64,000 bases of DNA from Synaphobranchus kaupii (GCA_029718625.1 CM056391.1:22415805-22479804); one strand, 5' to 3'; positions 49,385 to 63,580 are shown, counted from the stretch's first letter. A program made the numbers and translations. Notes: generated by a model from the letters alone, not told the origin.

Positions 49385-50616
49385 AATAATATAAAAAATC
49401 GTATTATTAATACACAGTATTTTCTGATGACCCTCTTGGAAAGTGTTAAATTGGGCACACCATGTACCGAATGACTGAATGACCGAGCAGTTTGGGTTTA
49501 ATCGCCTCAAAGATTAACAACACAGATCCCTTGAAGTGCTTTGAGTTCCCTGGTCTTTCACCCTCCCTCTCCTGCTAAAAAAGGAAAAATGCTAACGTCA
49601 CTTCATTTAAAACTCCGCAGCACATCTGCAACCCATATATTTGGTTGTATGTATGAGGATGGAAAACAGTCTGTAAAGAATACTCTGATGCGTTGTCTGA
49701 AGCCGCAGTTTGATAAAATTTAATCCAGCTTTAGGCTAAACAACAAAGCGCTCGCAGATGATAAATCTCGGCTCTGCAGTGTTTACCGGTCAAAAGCATT
49801 ATGATCACAAAGACAAATAGGTTTACTGTAAGATAACCGGGAATCCGCCAGCGAAAAAGTGATCCAGGAGCGAAGCTATGTGGCATTAGGATGCGTCTTA
49901 TCGAGTCCCAGATATCGGACTTTATACTTGTCTCACTCTACCATTTGATAAACCATCTACTCTTAAAAAAAGTTCTACTTTTGTGTTGACCTCATTTTTG
50001 TGTTGACCTTTTGTGTTGATGTCAGTATTGTTTTTTTAGTTATTAGTAATCTTGTGTATGCTTAGTCATTTCAGCTTGCTTCAAGACATTATTGATGAGG
50101 TATTGAGTACGTCATGTACTTGGACGTGTGCACCACACAGTGTGTTTCACGGTGTACGTATAACGGATCATGTTGTAGTTGCTCTGAACACTGTGCTCTC
50201 ATGTTTCTGATCTTTGTTCTTCTCTGCTTGATTTAGAGAATTGTCTTAGAGAATGTCTTGATTATTCAAGTGCCGTGAATAATTGTTCGTTGTCGTCTTG
50301 GAAAAAGTTTATTCTGCAAAAGTTGTCGGTGTCCTTGCTCCCATTGTTTCTCTTTCTCTCTCAAGATTCAAGAACTGGCTTCTTTTTTGTAATTGTTCCT
50401 ATCACGGCCGTAGACGTATTACTCCAGCTGTCAGCTTTGACAGTTATAATTGAAAATCTCCCTTGTAATTTTATCGCAGTATATAACAGCCCCCTTTGGA
50501 GAGACATGGGAAGTAGCCAAAATCATCTTTATCTGGCTCTGCGGCAATTTAGCCCTGTGTGTTCAAGGCTGTGAAGACTTTGATGGAGGTCTGATTCTCC
50601 GTCTGAACGAGGAGAG
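49385..50616. other. Intronic stretch without recognisable features
   Basis: No exon or RNA gene seen. TTTTGTGTTGACCT is repeated in tandem near 49980-50010. Confidence 0.5.
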
Positions 50617-50647
<31 letters not shown>

Positions 50648-50681
50648 CATGTGTGTGTGCGTGTGTGCGTATGTGTGTGTT

Positions 50682-50722
<41 letters not shown>

Positions 50723-50755
50723 GTGCGCATACGTGTGTGTGTTTGCGTGTGTTCT
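50617..50755. repeat. Interrupted (GT)n microsatellite
   Basis: About 140 bases of GT with scattered GC, AT and TT interruptions. Confidence 0.95.
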
Positions 50756-50940
50756 CACATTCCTTCGCACTGATGGCTCGGCATCAAAGTAAAGGAAAGA
50801 GATGGACAGAAGGAAATGTATTACAGGGACATTTCAGGGCCTCTGCTGCACAGCGTTTCCTGTGTGTTCTCTTCACTTTTCTTTCTAGTTTGTCTAATTT
50901 CTGTTTGTAGCATGTGTGAGAGAGAAAGAGGGAGAGGCAC

Positions 50941-50943
<3 letters not shown>

Positions 50944-51006
<63 letters not shown>
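50944..51006. repeat. (GA)n microsatellite
   Basis: About 30 uninterrupted AG units; spurious Arg/Glu and Ser/Leu open frames run across it. Confidence 0.97.
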
Positions 51007-51008
<2 letters not shown>

Positions 51009-54000
51009 GCTGTAAATGAATTATTGTGAGGTGAATGCCACGTGCCTGGGTTAGTATATTTATAAGTGTGCTGAGTCGCCACTGTGAATGGAGCACGATC
51101 CTCTGGCCTGCCTCAGCCTGGGTGTGCTCCATTACTCTAATCTGCTTCCCCATATTACCGCCATCTTCATCACACAGTTATCCATGCTTTTTATTAGGAT
51201 TGGTTTGGTGAGCGCAATTTACAGGGATTACCGTTGATAACCTGATGAAAGAATGACGATAACAGACACCCCCCCTCCAGTTAACTTTTATAAGGGCAGA
51301 GGGTTTTCAGCGACAAACAGAAATGAGAATGCTTGCCACAGGCCTCATGCCAGTCTGCCTCAGGGAAGCCAGCTAGTTATAGCACTTAGCATATCTGGCT
51401 GCCTGAAGTATCATGAGCTCTGATATAAATGTTAAAATGTCTCTCCACATTTGAGGTAATACTGTCAGAAATGCCGCCATTAAAAAGACAGTGAGAAACG
51501 GACATCTACCATAACTAAACTAAGAAATGCTGTTTGTATCCCGAGGCTGATTTCATGCTTTCATTTTACGGTGAACCAGCAGAAGCAATACGGGTCGTAT
51601 CATTGGTGCTTTTGCAACAGTTAAGCGCTACGACTCCTCAGCAGATTTTGTGCGCGGCGACATCGCTTCCCGCCCCGGTGTTAATTACCGTCCCAGGGAT
51701 CACTCTTAAAAGGCTCTTAAATACTCCTGATATCTCTAGGCAGATTAAATCTATTAAGTTGGGGACTAATACAACATGGGAAAGGCAAGTCTACAGACAG
51801 ACTCCCCGCTCTATACCCGTGTGACTGGGGAGTCCCTTCAGGTCAATCCCCCAGGCCTGCGCGTTACCCCTAGTAACCATTTCCATCACGGTGCAGGAAA
51901 GGAACTCCCGCATCGGATCCCACAGGGTGCGGTGATGAACCCTCACAGCACACCCGGGACTGTGCAGCGAGCTCCGACAACCTAATAAACAGCCCTAACC
52001 TGACCCTTCACACCACGCACCGAAAGATCAGGCAGCACAATTTCTGTCTGTCTGTCTGTCTGTCTGTCAGCCCGAAGGCGTACGTCGGTGCTGTTGTTCG
52101 CCTCAGCGGCTCGGGTTCTTTAACTTGACGTGAATTGCATGGTTGAATGAGGGCCACGGTAAAATTTGAACGCTTGTGTCGGTCAGCCAAAGTATGGGGG
52201 AAAGATGCATACGAGACGGGCAGAGTAAAGATTATGAGGGAGAGAAATTAAGTGGATGTAATTCTTTTCCAGCAGTCAGAATAGTTTGGTCAGTGTCCCT
52301 TTTTCTACTGTGGAGTTATTTTCCACTTAGTCTGCAGGATAGTATGCAAACCAAAACGGCTAAAGATGCCGTCAGTGTCTTTACGTTTAAATCTAGTGTT
52401 GGAATAAGTCCACGGTGTCCGTAATGTGACGAGGGCCAGCGTTGCATACCCTCTGAATCACGGCACTCTCAGCCGGCCGCCGTCTACTCGGAAACCCGCC
52501 ACGACTCGAGCTCCCACAACCGCTGTGCCAGAGCTGTGGGGTCACTGATGTGTGCCGAGGCAGGGGTCACTCTCCTGGTCAGAACCCGACGTGGGCAACG
52601 CTGCTGCGGCCAATTATCTCTCACGCCGTGGGGCCACAGGGCCACTGTCTGTACCGTCAGGATCCGCATAACATCTGGCCCATAGGATCTATCACTGCCT
52701 GAACCAGTCCGCCACTCAGAAGCCCAGAGTGGTTTTTCACCAGACATCTGCTCAAAAAGAGATCGATTTTTTAAGTACCAGACACAATGCATTTGGCATA
52801 TTTTAAAAACCATAAAATACAGGGTGTGAATATATTGTATGATTATCTGTAAAAATGTGAATGTTTGTGGTGTTTGAGTATCGCTTTCTGAACAGCACAG
52901 GGTCTTTGCTAAATGGTGAAATTTTTTTTCCTGGTTTGTTGCCTACAGTGCGACTTACTGTAGTTGCTACTCTTGCTCTCTCTGGTCTTTGTGCTTAAAT
53001 GAATTCTCCTTACACAGAAGAATTGTTCTCATCTGTTTTTCATCTCCTTTTGATGAAACCTAATGGGTTTCCAGGAAATTAAATTATGCAGTCGTTTAGC
53101 GACAATGCATAAGTGTGGCGAGCGTTTCATAGCCCAGGGTCTCTCAGTACGGGGAGCGCGATAGCGGCGCCCAGATGCGTTTTCCCTCCCTTTTGTGCGA
53201 CAGGGAAAAAAAAAAATCAATCTCTTTCAGGCCCCGAGTTGCACTTCTTTTCCCTCCTTTTTAGTTTTAATTGTTCCTTAAGGCTTATCATAGCGTGCCA
53301 AATCCCACATCAAGTTAACGTCCCCGGCGCGTTTGTACTGAAGCAGGTGTCCGCTCGCTAGTGCTTTTTTTTTTTTTTTTCTTCTCCTCCTCAGCACACG
53401 TTCCCTGGAGAGCCCCCCCTTCCCCCTCCCCCTCCCGTCTGAGGCAGCTGTGGCAGTGATTGTGGCCAGGTGCAGCGCAGGTATGCTCACTGTTAGCAAG
53501 GTAGCGTAGGTCACAGGTGTTGGGTAGACTGCTCTCTTTCTCGCTCTTTCTCTCATTCGCTCTCTTATTGTCTCTCTCGCTTTCGCTTATTCAGCCTCCT
53601 TGCCTGCTCTTTACGTTGGTCCCTCTGGACCTCTCTTTCTCTTTCTCTCCCTCCATCTCGTTCTCTGCCATTCCTTTGGTCTCCTTTGCCTGCATCTCTC
53701 TGTCTTTCTCTCCCTCCCTCTCTCTCTCCTGTATAGCTGCTGTCGCTCTCCCTCCCTCTCTCTCTCCCTCCCTCCGCGGCGTTAGCATTGCTGTTTTTTG
53801 GACTGTGGACTCATGTTGTTGCAGATGGAGAGCGTTGCCGGTGTTGCAGCGAGCGTATCACAGGACACTCTTACATCCCGTCATGTCACTGGAAGCAGTC
53901 CATAATCGTCGAGCGCGCTCGGCTTCCCTTTTCAAGGTCCGTTGTCTCCGTTCGGCGGATGTTCCCGAGAAGGACGTCGCTTCCTCCGGCCTCACGGAGC

Positions 54001-55235
54001 ACATTGCAGCGGTCGCTGCGTCCGTTTACTAATCGATATCCGTTTACCATCTCCCTTCGCGTCTCATTGTTGCCATGTTGTAGGGTCCTTCTCCGTAAGT
54101 GCAGATTGATTTTCTTTTACCTTCACGTGTTGAATGGAGTTTCTTTTTTGGGCTCTAGGCGTTCTTCTGAGTTTCGGCCCCCAATAATAGGGCTTCTGAA
54201 CAATGCTGGAAGTGCATGATCGTTGGAAATTGGGCGAATAGTGTGCACGCTACTTTATCGATTGTTGACTAGAGGTGAAAATGGGGGTCATCCTCCCTGT
54301 GAGTTAATCGCACCGTACAGACACCCGTACGTTTCATTTCAGATTGAGGGAGCATGCCGTGACTTCGTCGGTAGGGCAGGTGCTGGAATCCAGAGGCTTT
54401 GCGGGTTCAAAGGGAGGTCGGGGTGAATGATGTCACATCCAGGTGCCTCTACCACCGCGACGGAACGGCTGCCTTTTGCGGAGAATCACGACGCGACGGT
54501 TCTCCCTGACAGCAGCTCCAAATCCTTCGGGCCCTTTGCTGCTTTCTCAGGTGATGGAGCCACCCCTCTTCCGCAGTCTTAACGTCCCCCTCAACACCCT
54601 CGCCTGACAGGAAACAATTCCACCCTGTTTTTGCTGAATTCCAGGACTGGGGATATACGGTCCTCTGGCCTGTACGGACCTCCTCGGATACTCCGGCCCC
54701 TCTCCTCAGCTCTCCGTTTAGGAGTGAAAGGTCAGTGGGCCGCAGCAGGCCTCTCCCGCGGGCCCCGTTTTCTGCGGCTGTGTTTCCCGGCCTCCTCGGC
54801 GGCGGTCTCTGCTTTTCACCAGTTTCACTTCCCCCGATGGGCCGCGGTTCTCTGGACGGGCGGTAAGCCCATGCAGCTGCAGGGAGACCGCTCTTCTTTC
54901 GGTCTCTCCGCCTGTCGAGCCCTTTACACCTCAACTCCCGCTCAATTGAAACAAGTCGGAAAATTAAAAAGCATACGCGCGTGCGCAACCCCTCTTAAAA
55001 CAAGGTTGCTGTCTGCTCAGAGGGTAACGTATGGTATACCCCACGCTTTGTACACTTCCCTAAGGATCAGAATGGTTTTGTGGCTCTGTTTTGTACAATA
55101 ATGAATGCGGGGAGTGGAAACCGTAAAGCGCTTTAGCCGTGTGATGCAGAAGCTGCTGCTGAATGAGGCGAAGCAGCAGGCTGAAGTAAAGCAGCTGCAG
55201 GCCAGGCTGCTACTTATCTGTGACTGGGCTCAGTG
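51007..55235. other. Intronic stretch with pyrimidine-rich and GC-rich parts
   Basis: Contains (CTGT)n at 52045-52068, a T16 run at about 53366, a pyrimidine-rich tract at 53520-53778, and GC-rich sequence at 54450-54950 that is open on both strands for up to about 180 codons. I find no domain or splice pattern that would make it an exon. Confidence 0.5.
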
Positions 55236-55345
55236 GAGCCCTTTGGCCACACCCCTCCAGGGAACAGTGCCCTCCCCTTTGGCCACACCCCTCCAGGGAA
55301 CAGTGCCCTCGACTTTGGCCACACCCTTCCAGTAAACAGTCCCCT
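55236..55345 (+). repeat. 36-bp tandem repeat, three units
   Basis: The unit starts TTTGGCCACACCCCTCCAGG and continues GAACAGTGCCCTCCCC. The third unit is more divergent (CCTTCCAGTAAACAGTCCCC). A further partial TTTGGCC unit follows at about 55368. Confidence 0.9.
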
Positions 55346-58300
55346 CAGAAATGGAACGTTCCCCTCCCCTTTGGCCCCACCCCTTCGGGCACCTCCCACC
55401 CCATGTCCAACACTCCTCAGGCCCCTCCCTCGCTGTGCCCCGCCCTCTGTGCCCCCCACAAGCCTGCGCAGCTGCTTGGAATCAGCTGTATGCAGAGCGA
55501 GGAGCGCAGGAAGGCCATGCCAGTGCCTGTAAAGGCTGCCTGTCCACAGAGGAGGCAGGGAAAGGGAAAGAGTGAAGGCAGGGCTAAGGCTCTGGTGATG
55601 TCACAACTTCTATGAGACTGGGCAAGGAGGTGGGCTGTGTGTGGGGGAGGAATCGGTGGGGGAGAATCGGCGCATACAAAAATGGCGAGCTGGAATCACG
55701 GTCAGGAGCTTGAGGAGTCGCAGCCTGAAGAGGGCGTGGCGACCTCCTTCCTACCGCCGGTTGATGGGGTTGGAGTGGCAAATTCTCAAGCGGTTGCAAC
55801 ATGGGAAATTGAATTAGGTAGGGTACAATAAAAATTTAAAAAAAGAATGTTTGCTTCTCAGTGTATCAGTGTACTAATAAGCACTGCAGAAGGATTCAGA
55901 AGGATAGTAATGGAGGTAAAAGGTGAAATAAACTGAACTGTATTTCTGCAAAGACTGGAAACCTTCTCCTCCCGTGTCTGCCTGCTGTCCGCCTTTAGAG
56001 GGAGGTTTCATTGGACATCCGGACTTATGACCCAGTAATGTCTGTGCCCCCTTCCCTCACCCTATTCCCCTTCCCCTTCCCTCACCCTATTCCCCTTCCC
56101 CTTCCCTATTTACCATCAGATCATTTGTGGACTAGAAGGCATTTCAGTGCTGAAGGTCACTTAAAAAGCACCTTGTACATTTTCCAAATTCTGGATTTTG
56201 TTTTTGCTTCCATTTAACCTGGTTTCTTTTTATAGAAGACTATAGGTAGGACACGACAGTGGAACAAAAACCTTTGGTAGAAAATAATATACAGGTTATG
56301 ATCGCCCTCTTTCCCTCCTCCTCCTTCCCACCCTCACTCTCCATATCCCCCCTCCTCTCTGTCTCTTCCTCCCTCATTCCCTCCTTTCCTTGTCATCCTC
56401 TGTAAATAGGAGAGCATCGTTGCATAAGCATATATGATTCTGTACCTTCATCTATTGTTAAGTCCTGTGACAGTTGGCCTTTCGTTTGCCTCCCCTGATA
56501 CCTGATAGAACGCACCTAAAAGATAAAAGATCCACGCTTAAGCTGCTCAGTTATGGCAAGGCTAAATTCAAGCATTTAACCACAGTGCGTTTGTTAGTGC
56601 AATTGTGTTACGCGCAGATAGTAACCTCTAAAGTGTCAGCACGGGTGGACAGGCTAACCCACGCTTTCCAGTGTATTCCGTCGCTGTGATGTTGTGGGAG
56701 GAGCCCTGTTGTTAGGCAAGGGAGGCTGGGCGTGGCCAGGATGAGAGGGGAGCGGGATTGGGAAGAAGTTCTGGTGGCCCACGTTCCTCCTGATAGACTG
56801 CAGCGAAACAGTCGGGTCCTCTGGGAAGCCAGGGGGCGCTCTCAGTCTCACCCTCCACTACACCAGGAGGCGGGCTGTCTCTGTCGGGAAGCAGCAGCGC
56901 TGAGGAAGCTAGCCGAAGACCATCCCTCTGCCCTGATTCATAAAAAGGAATGAATCTGGCAGACGAGTCTCTGTAATCACATTAGATTTGAACGCGCAGA
57001 ACGGTTGCCTCAGGAAAACAGCATATATACACTGCGTGTGTGTGTGTGTGTGTGTGTCTGTGCGCACAGCAGAAGCATCCACATGAGCATTTCTGTGTGT
57101 AATATCATACAACCTGCAGGGGTTAGCTACAGTGACACACAGCGTGCATCCCCTGGGTATGTACTAATTCCCCACTTTGTCCCGTTCATTCGTATTAAAC
57201 ATTTTATTCCGCACATTCTTTTATTCATTGTTACGCCACTAAGCCTTGGGCAGCTCAATTGGAGGCGGACGCTGCCGCGCGTTTTAGCGGCCTGTGAATT
57301 TGCGCACGTCTGCTCTCCTTACAGTCTTTCGTTTGTCTTTTTCCCGGGCCCGCACGCTCCTCTTTCCTCCGCACGGCTCCACCCGTCCGGCACTCCGTCC
57401 CGCCTTATCTGCGTCGCGCACCGTTCGCTTTCGCCGCCGTTTGGTCCCGATGCGACTGGAGAAGAGGGACGGGCGGTGCGTGCGCGGCTGCGCGTTTGAG
57501 GACAGAAATAAGCGAGACTGTGGAACTCGTCGTGAATAACGTGCTGTTGAACTGGAAGCTGGGCTGGTCCCAGGGACGTCCAGACCCACGCCACTCACTG
57601 GACCTCTCTCTGCTGCCATGGCATTAGGAAGGGGTGGAATTAAATGCTAAACAGACACAGAGGGCATTGCCTTTTCACAACAGCACCCCCCCCCCCTCCC
57701 CACCCTGACCACCTGCCCGTACACACACACACACACACCATTTTTTCCCCCTCACATTTCTCCCTTTTAAGTAAAACCTGCTATAAACATATTGCGATAA
57801 TTACTTTGCCTTTATATTGTTGTGCTTGTGGGCTGTGCAAGGACCACCTCTCGCTCTTCGGCACCCAGGTGTCCACCACCCCGTCCCACCCAGTCCTTGC
57901 GTCGCTGGGGCCCGGCGCGTTTTGCGCGCAACGGAATCTGCTGGCGGAGTTTTCGGGACGAAGAGGCCGGATCCAAATCCCTGACCCCTTTTCCCTTGGC
58001 CCTCTGCCCGCTCGCCCCTGACGTCTCGTCCTTCTCCGGTCGGCTCCCGTCACACGGCAGGCGGGCGGGCACGCTTTGAAGAGTGGCCCTGTCGCTCGTC
58101 TCAGACCGAACAGGATATCCTCCCAGGGACATTACAGAGCCCCGTACCCTGTTAAACACATTCGTCTTTTTCTGTACGTCATATTTTTACCTCCCCCCCG
58201 TGCATCCCCTGTCGCTACGCGGATCTCGGGTCACGCGGGCGTCCCAGAGAGTCACGCTCACCCCGTCGCCCCCCCCCCCCCCCCCCCCCACCCGCCGCGC

Positions 58301-61300
58301 GTTTAGCGTGCGCCCATCCCCCGGAAAGGCTGCTTCAGCGGCGGCCGGCATCCGCCAGCGAGAGGCCCGACGTGTAATTATGAAGTCATCAGCCGTGAAC
58401 CAGTAGGGCTCCGGAGGACCGCCCCCACACCCCCCCCCCCCCCCCCCCCACTCACACCCCCGCCCCTCCCGTGGGTCCTTAGGGTGCCATTGATTGGTGA
58501 CCATGTGTTTGTGGCCGATAGGCTGTGAAATGGCGTGTTGCCGCGCGGCTGTGTCGCACCTGCGTCCCACCAAGGTGATTGATTGGTTTGGTCATGTGGA
58601 ATGTTCCCATCTGGTCTGCAGTAATGTGTTTCCCCCCCCCCCCCCCCCACCCGTTTTTTCATCTGTGAATAGGAAGTATTGGCTGGAGGATAGTTAATCT
58701 CCAAAACAGCAAAGGCCAAATGAAAACAGTTTCCCTTTATGATTATTTATTTTTTTAAACAACGCTGGAAATTGAATTGATGAGGGGCGGCCCCGATCCT
58801 TCTGCCGGGGAGAAATAATTTCAAACGCGCCGAGCTGAAATTCAGCCCTTTGCCTGGATCCGGGGACGGGAGAAACTGGCTCTCTCTCAAGTCGTCGGCG
58901 AAGGCAGCCGCACTTGATTTTAAAAGCATGCTTCAGCGCTGAATGATGCGTATTATAATGAAGGTCGTCTTTGATCCAGTTGAATATTTAGAATCCTTGT
59001 CCTCGCTGAATGCCTGATAGGGGTTTCGCGTTTCATGCGCCACCTTCAACATTTGAAGGAGTGGGGGGGAGAGAGGGAGCCGTTCTGCCGTTAAAAGAGA
59101 GGTCTTTCATTTTTTTTTTTTGTGTATATGACTCACCTTCAGAAGAGTGTTATTCTCTCTTTAGATCCTTCCTTGTTTGATTTCTCTTAATCCCGGCCTC
59201 TCTCTTTTTAATTGATCTATTCATTCCACCTAATGACTAATTACACATCAGAGTGCATCAGTAGCAGCATTCATCATGGTAGAATGTAATAATCAATGAC
59301 ATTTCAACAAAGGGAAAAAATAAATATGCAAATAAGAACTCATTAACATTTGCATGAGCTGTTTGAATAATCGCGTGGCTGACAAGGCTGTAATTAACGG
59401 AAATTGATGCCGGGCCCGGGGTTGCGAGAGGGAGTGGGCCAGGGGGTTTGGTTCCGCGGGGTTCCGGCCGCGCCCGGACGCAGGACGACATGGGCGGCGC
59501 CGACTTAAGAAGGGGGTGGGGGGGAGTCTGAGCGGTTAGATCATCCCTGACCCCGCCCCCCCCCCCCCCCCCCCCCCGCCAGGCTCCCTTCAAACCGGCT
59601 TTTATTTACTGTGAGACGGAACCTGTTGGAACATCAAACGGCCGAGCAACAGGGCGGACGCACGCGAGCACTTTGACGCCGAAACAAAGGCGCGCGCTTA
59701 GAATCCAAGACCAGAGAAGAAGAAACAAACCGCTTTTCTCTCATTTTATTTTATTTTTATTTTTTTGCATACGGCGGTGGACGGTGGAGGGGACTTTGAG
59801 TGACGAAACCAGCGCAGTCACGCTGTCACTTGCATTCAGAGTGAGGACAGTTGCCTCAGAAATCGAGTATTCGCAGTGATAACCGACAGTTGCCTCAGAA
59901 ATCGAGTATTCGCAGTGTAAACCGAGACCTGTCGCGAGCGCGTCTGGCCTCTGTTTTTGCGTCGCGCCTCACAGCCCCCCCCCCCCCCCCCCCACACACT
60001 CCTTCTCCTCCTCCCCGTCCTCCTCCTCTTCCTGCCTCCTTTCCTGTTTTCGCCAAGGATATTAACAGAAAATGCACCAAACACAATAAAGCTGTTTATG
60101 TCAGTTTTTTGGACGGCCGAAAGTGCTGATTATAACGAGTCGAAGGAATTTCCTTTGTTGCGCGTGCAGCCCTGCCATATGGTTCAACACGCAACATTAA
60201 CCTGACAGGGATAATGGATGGCGCTGGGGTTTCAGGAGCGGGAACGCACGGACAGGATCGCAGGGGGATTTTACTCGTACCCGGGAGGAAAAAGAGATGC
60301 AGGAAATGTCAATTTTGGCTCAGCGTTGCCCTTTTATTTCCTCAACCTTTGGGGTTTTTGACATTTATTTTTGCTTTGTTTTGTTTCATGGCCCACCCGA
60401 TGAACGGGGTGACTGCAGGTGTGTTTTAAGACGTGGGGGGAGGGGGGTCTCAGAAAGGATAAGCAGACATCTCTGGAATTTGTCTTGCATGGCCACAGAG
60501 CAGTGCTACTAATTGGGTATTTTTCTAGTTTGGGTTTTCAATTGGTCCCCGGAGATGCTTAGATCACTAGCACTCTGACTGTCAGAACAAGGGGAAACAC
60601 CATAGTGCTACAATCGATCTGACAAAACACATGCCCTCCTTCAATTGCTGACGGCTGTGGGATTTTACTTAAATTTAAAATGTTGGGTGAAAGTAACATT
60701 CTCATTACTAACCCTCATAAAATGTTTGGGCAGACAGCTTATATTAGCTTGGGCGGGGGGGTGTTGTGAAACTACTGCAAGTTGCTTCAGAAGGTACCGA
60801 ATGTTTAATATACAGCTCGTGTTTTGTCAATATACGCAGGCCAGGCAATTTAATTTAGCAAAACAATCGGCCATTTTGTTATTCCATTATTATAAGTTCG
60901 CTTAGCATACTCCCTTACCCTGGATAACTATCCTTGTATATGTCAGCTATATTTAGATAACTCACAGTGATAGCTGTAGGATTAAGCAGGATTATTGTTA
61001 TTATTTTTGTTGCATGTGTCAGGGATTTTCCTTGGTGCTGATATCGGAACTATTATAGATGGACAAGCATGTCTGCACCTGGATGGCGCTGGTATCTCAG
61101 CACGGGAGAATGATTCATTTTTCTCAGCCATCATTCAGTGCAGTTTTCGGACCCATCCAATAGGAAAAAAATAAAGCAAAAAAAACCCCCCCAAAAACTG
61201 TCACAGACAAGAATCACAAAATGAAACGGTGGAAGAATATTGCTTTATGTATCTCTGCCGCACCTGCGGAGAACACAGAGCAGTAATGATATTAGAGCTG

Positions 61301-61410
61301 CTAAGAATGCAGTGCTTTGATAAGGTAGGCCTGCATCAATAGATAATAAACAAGGCCTGGCTAATGCTACCACAACTTTCTTGCTTGGAATGGCTCATTT
61401 AACATTTGCC
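55346..61410. other. Intronic stretch rich in CpG patches and poly-C/poly-G tracts
   Basis: No exon is recognised. C runs of about 9-24 bases occur near 57687, 58270, 58430, 58632, 59556 and 59977. CpG-rich patches lie at 57270-57520, 57890-58090, 58230-58380 and 59390-59500. A (CA)n tract is at 57722-57738, and CCTATTCCCCTTCCCCTTCC is repeated near 56060-56105. Confidence 0.5.
59846..59923 (+). repeat. 39-bp tandem duplication
   Basis: GACAGTTGCCTCAGAAATCG then AGTATTCGCAGTG and AACC occurs twice in immediate tandem, differing only near the unit ends (ATAACC against TAAACC). Confidence 0.95.
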
Positions 61411-61412
61411 TC

Positions 61413-61656
61413 TCTTCTTCTTCTTCTTCTTCTTCTTCTTCTTCTTCTTCTTCTTCTTCTTCTCCTTATTATTCTTCTCCTCCTTCTCCTTCTTCTCCTT
61501 CTTCTCCTTCTTCTCCTCCTTCTTCTCCTTCTTCTCCTTCTTCTTCTCCTTCTCCTCCTCCTTCTTCTTCTCCTCCTTCTCCTCCTACTTCTTCTTCTTC
61601 TCCTTCTTCTTCTTTTGTTCTTCTTCTCCTTCTTCTCCTTCTCCTCCTCCTCTCCT
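61413..61656. repeat. (TTC)n / (CTT,CTC)n polypyrimidine tract
   Basis: About 240 bases, pure TTC on the left, then mixed TTC, CTC and CTT. It is pyrimidine-only over long stretches, so triplex (H-DNA) formation is possible. The Leu-, Phe- and Ser-only open frames here are artefacts. Confidence 0.97.
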
Positions 61657-63580
61657 CGTAATGTTTTCCTGCAACATGTTAGTTGGCTTTGATGGATATG
61701 CTTGCGTTTCAGACTCGGATCATAAGAGGGAATTATGGTTTAATGGCTTGTGTCGTGTTCTGGGCTGTGTAAATGCGGGTTATTATAGGGGCCCTTGTAT
61801 TCTGGAAATTGAGTTATGTCTGTGGAAAAGGGAAAAGTACGTATTGTGTATTTTAATGAAAGTATTTTTTGAGCGAGGTTGGCCCAGCTGTACAGGGAGC
61901 ATGTTATCAACAAATATTTTCTCCTTGTTATTCCAGTTTGAAAGTATGATCCTTATTGTCTATTGTCTGGCTAACATAGTCAATATATCTCGCTAATGTG
62001 CCCAGCTCCTTAAATGTCAGGAAAAGCCCTGTCCCACTAGTTTTCAGTTAAAATGAACTATTTTAATTTTGCACTGAACCTATTGCCACCATTGTAGATG
62101 CTTAATTGCTTTTTTTAAATAAGTGTTTAACCAGTGAGAATGTTTTCCTGTGGATGACCTGCTGAATCCACGCTGCTGGATATGTTTTCCACCTCTTGAG
62201 TCTGAAGATTGGAGATCTTCAGCAAAATGTTTTTGTACCAGATTTTTTAAATTAGGCTCATTTTAATGACTGAATGCTTAGCCAGCTGATATCATACCTT
62301 CAGTTTTTACCTGAACAATTATTTTACATAAATTGTAATATTGTTAAAATGTATGTAATAGGCTTGCTAAAATACCAACAATCCACACAGTTGTATATAA
62401 AATAACTATCAGATTATTGCATTGCTACAGAGTGGATATGAATTAAGCAGCAAAAAGGTAACATTAGAAAACTGAAAAATGATTCTCTGCACCCTTAACT
62501 AAAATAGTGTGGTACAAGGATTGTTTAAGAAAAATAGCACAGAGAGCACATAGGAAACTTTAATTTAGTCCAGTAAGAGAGAATAGCTGTTCATAGCTTT
62601 TCCCGGAAAACAGAAAACTGTGGCAGCACTTTGTGACATAATAATGATAAAATGAGAGATTTAAAAGGCACGTGAGCGTAGTCCTCAGGTAGCAAGGATT
62701 TCACGTCTCAGCATCTTTTGGCATCCTATGATGTTTCCCTCGCTCCGAGGACTCTTATTCTCCAGCTCTCCAGCACTCCTCTGAAGGTTAACCAATTTGG
62801 AGGACCCCGTTTCCATTTATTAAAATAGGCCTCAATGAGAGAGGTCTGCCTTTATTCTTAACTCTTCTTCAGTGTCAGTACAGGGTTGCAATACATTTAT
62901 AAATACGCATCATAATTATTCTTTCCCCCATAGTCATGTTTAGACAACATCCCACGAGCAGTGTACGGCTTTATATTTGCAGACATTGCAGTGCGTGCAT
63001 GCCGCACTTTAAAAACCGAATATAGCAGGAACTTCTTTGTTGTGGTTTTTTAGCCTTCGTGCTAATGGCCATCATTGTGTAGGCCACTGTAATTAAAAGA
63101 GAAGCGGTTGAGCCGCGGCCCACAAACGGCTGGAATGCTTGAGCAGATAAAGAAACTAACAAATTCAAGCAACTGGTGCACCCAACAGTAATAATTAGTG
63201 AGCTCATCGCATGTTTTCTTTCTTCTTCTTTTTTTGCAAGCCACATTCATGCCTGGCCAAAACAAAAAGGACTTAAAGGACTAACAAAATGTACTGGTAG
63301 TCCCCTGGGCTTTACAGGTTGGTAGTCAAGGACAAAATAACGGGTACTATCCGGACTACCAATTTTCCCACTCTTGCGCTTTCCACTAGAGCGCGCAGAG
63401 TGCAAATCGCCAGAATAAATACAGAATAAGTCCAACGGCGGAGATGCAAAAGGGCTTGCTTGTAATGTATCCCGATCCCACAAATCAGGCACACTCACGC
63501 AGATTTAAAGTGTGATTTTACGCCATTAATCAAGCTGTCAGAGGGCCCGTGTAATGTATGATGTGTCATAACATCAGGAG
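61657..63580. other. Intronic stretch without recognisable features
   Basis: AT-rich, with no exon, RNA gene or clear repeat recognised on either strand. Confidence 0.5.

Noticed and set aside
53517..54219. Open frames of 140-171 codons
   Set aside because: The first part is a pyrimidine-rich low-complexity tract and the remainder lacks any recognisable motif.
54380..54430. tRNA B-box-like GCGGGTTCAAAG
   Set aside because: No A box at the right spacing and no acceptor stem or cloverleaf could be drawn.
54644..54731. Possible tcf12 exon after an AG (GDIRSSGLYG reading)
   Set aside because: The residues do not fit the E-protein segment expected after the fourth coding exon, and no matching donor phase was found.
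54449..54988. 179-codon open frame in GC-rich DNA (minus strand)
   Set aside because: GC-rich sequence is open on both strands here; no recognisable domain or convincing splice borders.
61381..61996. Poly-leucine and Phe/Ser-rich open frames
   Set aside because: They come from the TTC/CTT simple repeat.
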